From JANYCO01 sp035535995 (GTDB lineage: Bacteria; Bacteroidota; Bacteroidia; Cytophagales; Cytophagaceae): a stretch of 64,000 nucleotides of DNA. The stretch spans positions 151,752 through 215,751 of the forward strand of contig DATLOZ010000023.1 in the NCBI GenBank assembly GCA_035535995.1, given 5' to 3'. The translations under genes and the position numbers were made by a program. The notes under the pieces were generated by a model. That model saw nothing but the letters and a program-made list of their open reading frames with translations. It did not search any database and was not told the origin of the DNA. Numbering within the stretch: position 1 is the stretch's first letter; every line of letters begins with the position of its first letter. Of the stretch, positions 61,085 through 64,000 are shown piece by piece.

Positions 61085-61092
61085 TACCTTTG
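61085..61092 (+). promoter_or_regulatory. Bacteroidota -7 box of groESL
   Basis: TACCTTTG matches TAnnTTTG and lies 36 bases before the groES ATG. No TTG is present 17-23 bases upstream, so the -33 element is weak. TTGGCAGCCATTGGCA at 61033-61048 lies further upstream, with an inner TGGC/GCCA palindrome. Confidence 0.5.
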
Positions 61093-61128
61093 TTTTTAAT
61101 TGTTTTTTAAATTATCCATTAAACGAAT

Positions 61129-61407
61129 ATGTCAAACGTTAAGTTAAAACCATTAGCAGACAGAGTGCTGGTGCAACCTGCTGCCGCTGAAGAGAAAACA
61201 GCTTCAGGAATCATTATTCCTGATACCGCAAAAGAAAAACCTCAGAGAGGAACTGTAATAGCTGCAGGCCCAGGCAAGAAAGACGAGCCTACATCTGTGA
61301 AAATAGGCGATACAGTACTATATGGTAAATACTCCGGCACCGAAGTAACCATAGACGGTAAGGAATACCTCATCATGAGAGAATCCGATATTTTCGCAAT
61401 CCTTTAA
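61129..61407 (+). CDS. groES: Co-chaperonin GroES
   Basis: 92 residues. KPLADRVLVQPAAAEEKTAS (about 6-25) and GIIIPDTAKEKPQRG (about 26-40), the mobile loop, match the family, and GDTVLYGKYSGTEVTIDGKE (about 62-81) is the C-terminal strand pair. It caps the GroEL ring. It precedes groEL with a 108-base gap, filled by an AT-rich repeat. Confidence 0.97.
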   Translation: MSNVKLKPLADRVLVQPAAAEEKTASGIIIPDTAKEKPQRGTVIAAGPGKKDEPTSVKIGDTVLYGKYSGTEVTIDGKEYLIMRESDIFAIL

Positions 61408-61411
61408 TAAT

Positions 61412-61513
61412 GTTATGAGTTATGAATGTTGAATATTGAATTAACATTTCAATGTTCAAAGCATTCGTAATTCTTACTACTAATTCAAAACTCAAAAATT
61501 CAAAATTAATTAA
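61412..61513. repeat. GAGTTATGAAT/TTCAAAA-type repeat in the groES-groEL gap
   Basis: ATGTTATGAGTTATGAATGT and TGAATATTGAATTAAC, then CATTTCAATGTTCAAAGC and AATTCAAAACTCAAAAATTC before the groEL ATG. Its TTCAAAA words match the repeat in valS. The cotranscription of groES and groEL must read through it. Confidence 0.7.
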
Positions 61514-61515
61514 AT

Positions 61516-63144
61516 ATGGCAAAGAATATCTATTTCGATACAGACGCCAGAGACCAACTAAAAAAAGGAGTGGATGCTTTGGCAAACGCTGTAAAAGTGA
61601 CTCTGGGACCAAAAGGTAGAAACGTAATCCTCGATAAAAAATTCGGAGCACCAACTATTACTAAAGATGGTGTAACCGTAGCAAAAGACATCGAACTAAA
61701 AGAGCCGATCGAAAACATGGGCGCTCAACTGGTGAAGGAAGTTGCTTCCAAAACCGCTGATAGCGCTGGTGACGGTACTACTACTGCTACTGTACTAGCT
61801 CAGGCTATTTTTAACGCCGGTATCAAAAACGTAGCAGCCGGTGCAAACCCAATGGACCTTAAAAGAGGTATTGACAAAGCGGTGATCGCTATTGTGAATG
61901 AGCTGAAAAAACAATCTAAAAAAATATCTTCCAACCAGGAAATCGCTCAGGTAGCTACTATTTCTGCCAATAACGACAAAGAGATCGGAGAAATGATCGC
62001 GAGCGCGATGGACAAAGTTGGTAAAGACGGTGTGATCACTGTGGAAGAAGCTAAAGGTACTACTACTGAAGTAAAAACCGTAGAAGGTATGCAATTCGAT
62101 AGAGGTTATCTTTCTGCTTACTTCGTAACCAATACCGATAAAATGGAAGCAGAACTTGATTTCCCTCTGATCCTTCTTTACGATAAAAAAATCTCTTCTA
62201 TGAAAGAGCTTCTTCCTATCCTTGAGCAAGTAGCTCAGACAGGAAGACCACTCTTGATCGTAGCTGAAGACATCGACGGTGAAGCGCTTGCTACTTTAGT
62301 ACTAAACAAAATCCGCGGAGCCCTGAAAGTAACAGCTGTAAAAGCTCCAGGCTTCGGCGATAGAAGAAAAGCAATGTTGGAAGATATCGCCGTATTGACT
62401 GGTGGTACTGTAATCTCTGAAGAAAGCGGTTACAAACTTGAAAATGCTACCCTTGAATACCTTGGTCAAGCCGACAAAGCAAACGTAGACAAAGACAATA
62501 CTACGATTGTAAACGGAAAAGGCTCTAAGGAAGCTATCACTTCGAGAATCAATCAGATCAAATCTCAGATCGACAACACTACTTCTGATTATGATAAAGA
62601 AAAACTTCAGGAAAGACTTGCCAAACTATCTGGCGGGGTAGCGATCCTTTATATCGGAGCTGCTACTGAAGTAGAAATGAAAGAGAAAAAAGACCGTGTA
62701 GACGATGCTCTACACGCTACCAGAGCGGCCGTAGAAGAAGGAATCGTACCAGGTGGTGGTGTGGCACTCATCAGAGCAGGCCAGGTGCTTGACAGTCTGA
62801 AAGGTGACAACGAAGACCAACTGACTGGAATCCAGATCATCCGCCAGGCCATCGAATCTCCATTGAGAACGATCGTTGCCAACGCAGGTGGTGAAGGTTC
62901 TGTAGTAGTAAATAGAGTAAGAGAAGGCAAAGACGACTTCGGATACAATGCCCGTGAAGATAAGTATGAAAACATGTTTGCTGCTGGTATTCTGGATCCT
63001 ACGAAAGTAACCAGACTAGCATTGGAAAATGCGGCTTCTGTTTCTGGCTTACTGCTTACTACCGAGTGTGTGATCGCTGATCAGCCGGAAGAGAAATCTT
63101 CTGCTATGCCTCCAATGGGCGGCGGCATGGGTGGTATGATGTAA
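61516..63144 (+). CDS. groEL: Chaperonin GroEL
   Basis: 542 residues, with KVTLGPKGRNVILDKKFGAP (about 27-46), the ATP-site DGTTTATVLA (about 86-95), AAVEEGIVPGGGVALIRA (about 403-420), and the C-terminal Gly-Met tail (MPPMGGGMGGMM) seen in nearly all GroEL proteins. It folds proteins in the cytoplasm as a 14-mer with GroES. A terminator follows 20 bases past the stop. Confidence 0.98.
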   Translation: MAKNIYFDTDARDQLKKGVDALANAVKVTLGPKGRNVILDKKFGAPTITKDGVTVAKDIELKEPIENMGAQLVKEVASKTADSAGDGTTTATVLAQAIFNAGIKNVAAGANPMDLKRGIDKAVIAIVNELKKQSKKISSNQEIAQVATISANNDKEIGEMIASAMDKVGKDGVITVEEAKGTTTEVKTVEGMQFDRGYLSAYFVTNTDKMEAELDFPLILLYDKKISSMKELLPILEQVAQTGRPLLIVAEDIDGEALATLVLNKIRGALKVTAVKAPGFGDRRKAMLEDIAVLTGGTVISEESGYKLENATLEYLGQADKANVDKDNTTIVNGKGSKEAITSRINQIKSQIDNTTSDYDKEKLQERLAKLSGGVAILYIGAATEVEMKEKKDRVDDALHATRAAVEEGIVPGGGVALIRAGQVLDSLKGDNEDQLTGIQIIRQAIESPLRTIVANAGGEGSVVVNRVREGKDDFGYNAREDKYENMFAAGILDPTKVTRLALENAASVSGLLLTTECVIADQPEEKSSAMPPMGGGMGGMM

Positions 63145-63164
63145 TATATTTCTCTATCTTATAT

Positions 63165-63198
63165 AAAATCCTCCTGGAATACCAGGGGGATTTTTTTT
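63165..63198 (+). terminator. Intrinsic terminator of groESL
   Basis: AAAATCCTCCTGG pairs with CCAGGGGGATTTT (one G-T pair) around AATA, followed by a run of eight Ts from 63191. Confidence 0.92.
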
Positions 63199-63256
63199 GC
63201 CTGAAAACGATGTTTTGTAACTTTATAGTGTAAAAACATAATTGTTCTATTATATA

Positions 63257-63625
63257 ATGGTTCAACATCGTACTACGGTTCAGTGGGCATATGAGCATTA
63301 CTTTGTTTATCTCCACTTGTGTATTGCTGATTCAGATTGTGTCATTTGTGATAACGAGTTTGAAAAGATCCGCCAGTCTGTATTCCCCGCTATTGATGCG
63401 GAGAGAGCAGGGAAACTCATTAAAGAAGTCTACATAGAATTCCTGGCACACAGCGAGACAGAAAAGAAAAAAACGATCTCCGAACTGGCTCCCAAATATT
63501 TACGTACCGCCAACATTCGTCAGCGTGTAATTGATAATTTAAAGAGCATTGTCAACAAAGACGAAGAGTCGGAAGAGTATATCATGTTAGGCTTTATTGA
63601 AAAAGCCATTCACTACGACAGGTAA
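63257..63625 (+). CDS. Small helical protein, possibly TerB-like
   Basis: 122 residues from the ATG at 63257; a TTG at 63242 would add five. VQWAYEHYFVYLHLCIADSD (about 8-27) and CDNEFEKIRQSVFPAID (about 31-47) resemble the first helices of TerB-type domains, where an acidic loop binds metal. The remainder is helical, ending YIMLGFIEKAIHYD. The assignment to TerB is tentative. It lies after groEL but behind a strong terminator. Confidence 0.6.
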   Translation: MVQHRTTVQWAYEHYFVYLHLCIADSDCVICDNEFEKIRQSVFPAIDAERAGKLIKEVYIEFLAHSETEKKKTISELAPKYLRTANIRQRVIDNLKSIVNKDEESEEYIMLGFIEKAIHYDR

Positions 63626-63689
63626 TATTTTATCTCAAAAAAATAAAAAAATACATCTGAAATTTCTGTCACGCTATTCTCTATTTATA

Positions 63690-63965
63690 TTATAGGGAAT
63701 ATTTCTTTCTCCATTCTATTTTCTCTTTTTGCCTTTCAATAATTAGATCTGTAAGTCGCTCTGCAGCTATTTCCGCTAAAGGATTATCGGAAAATATATT
63801 TCTTACCTTTTCTTCCCTTACATCAATACGATACAAAGCCTGGTACAAGGTAGCGGTATCGTTCATCAGCAATTCAACTACTACTGTATACAATTTATCG
63901 CGGAAAGTCTCATCTTTTCCCTGGCTCTGGAGATAATCTTGAATTAAAGCAGGAAGTTTGTTCAT
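63690..63965 (-). CDS. Small helical protein of unknown function
   Basis: 91 residues, with no signal peptide. Mostly amphipathic helix: ALIQDYLQSQGKDETFRDKL, YTVVVELLMNDTATLYQALY and ERLTDLIIERQKEKIEWRKK. It converges with the previous gene across a 64-base spacer that holds no obvious structure. The ATG lies 36 bases from the window end. Family not recognised. Confidence 0.65.
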   Translation of the reverse strand: MNKLPALIQDYLQSQGKDETFRDKLYTVVVELLMNDTATLYQALYRIDVREEKVRNIFSDNPLAEIAAERLTDLIIERQKEKIEWRKKYSL

Positions 63966-64000
63966 AAAACAACTAGCGTGTTATTAGATAGTGGTGGGCC

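Noticed and set aside
1..64000. tRNA, rRNA, tmRNA, insertion sequences or prophage
   Set aside because: I looked for T-arm words such as GGTTCGA in cloverleaf context and for transposase or integrase motifs and found none that hold up.

Overview
The window is chromosomal DNA from a member of the Bacteroidota, most likely a free-living Cytophagia/Sphingobacteriia-type bacterium. Direct support: a surface protein with a type IX secretion (T9SS) type B sorting domain, a PorE-like TPR/propeller/OmpA protein, a second propeller/OmpA protein, an OmpA protein with thrombospondin type 3 repeats, a long-form ketol-acid reductoisomerase, a fused E1 alpha/beta 2-oxoacid dehydrogenase, and -7 promoter boxes of the Bacteroidota type TAnnTTTG. 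Shine-Dalgarno sequences are mostly absent and TTG/GTG starts occur. I saw no tRNA, rRNA, transposase, prophage or CRISPR array.

Layout. 1-2.65 kb: end of a YheT-type hydrolase and an amino acid permease. 2.9-6.6 kb: TSP3-OmpA protein and valS. 6.6-7.7 kb: the only long gene-free stretch, holding two tandem copies of a hairpin RNA motif, a further promoter-to-terminator unit of about 195 nt, and a repeat element that ends at the arfB start. 7.7-13.1 kb: arfB, then three minus-strand metabolic genes (3-hydroxyacyl-CoA dehydrogenase, acyl-CoA ligase, fused E1). 13.3-20.97 kb: DUF1573 protein, alanine dehydrogenase, secreted phosphoesterase, PorE-like protein and a T9SS cargo protein. 21.2-25.5 kb: gyrB and ppk1. 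25.6-31.8 kb: lipoprotein MsrA, a pentameric ligand-gated channel homologue, M28 peptidase, thioredoxin-like protein and a LolC/E-type permease. 32-38 kb: a CASTOR/POLLUX-type channel, a NamZ-like muramidase, fmt, folA and small genes. 38-45.5 kb: pgeF, ilvC, a hypothetical gene, an oxidoreductase operon with two AraC regulators, a lone ACT protein and a lone CoA-transferase A subunit. 45.6-49.7 kb: an envelope operon of lipoprotein, beta-barrel and OmpA protein. 49.9-58 kb: tatD, an MBOAT/SGNH acylation pair, a split YeeE/YedE pair, and a dihydroorotase homologue without its metal-site histidines next to a BatA-like protein. 58-64 kb: phosphoesterase, GNAT protein, groES-groEL and two small conserved-looking genes.

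The most distinctive feature of the region is in the spacers. Many of them carry long inverted repeats from several dispersed sequence families, some running to within a few bases of a start codon, and one AT-rich repeat word lies in frame inside valS. The best candidates for undescribed biology are the tandem RNA motifs at 7.06-7.24 kb, the adjacent transcript unit, and the two eukaryote-like ion channel homologues.
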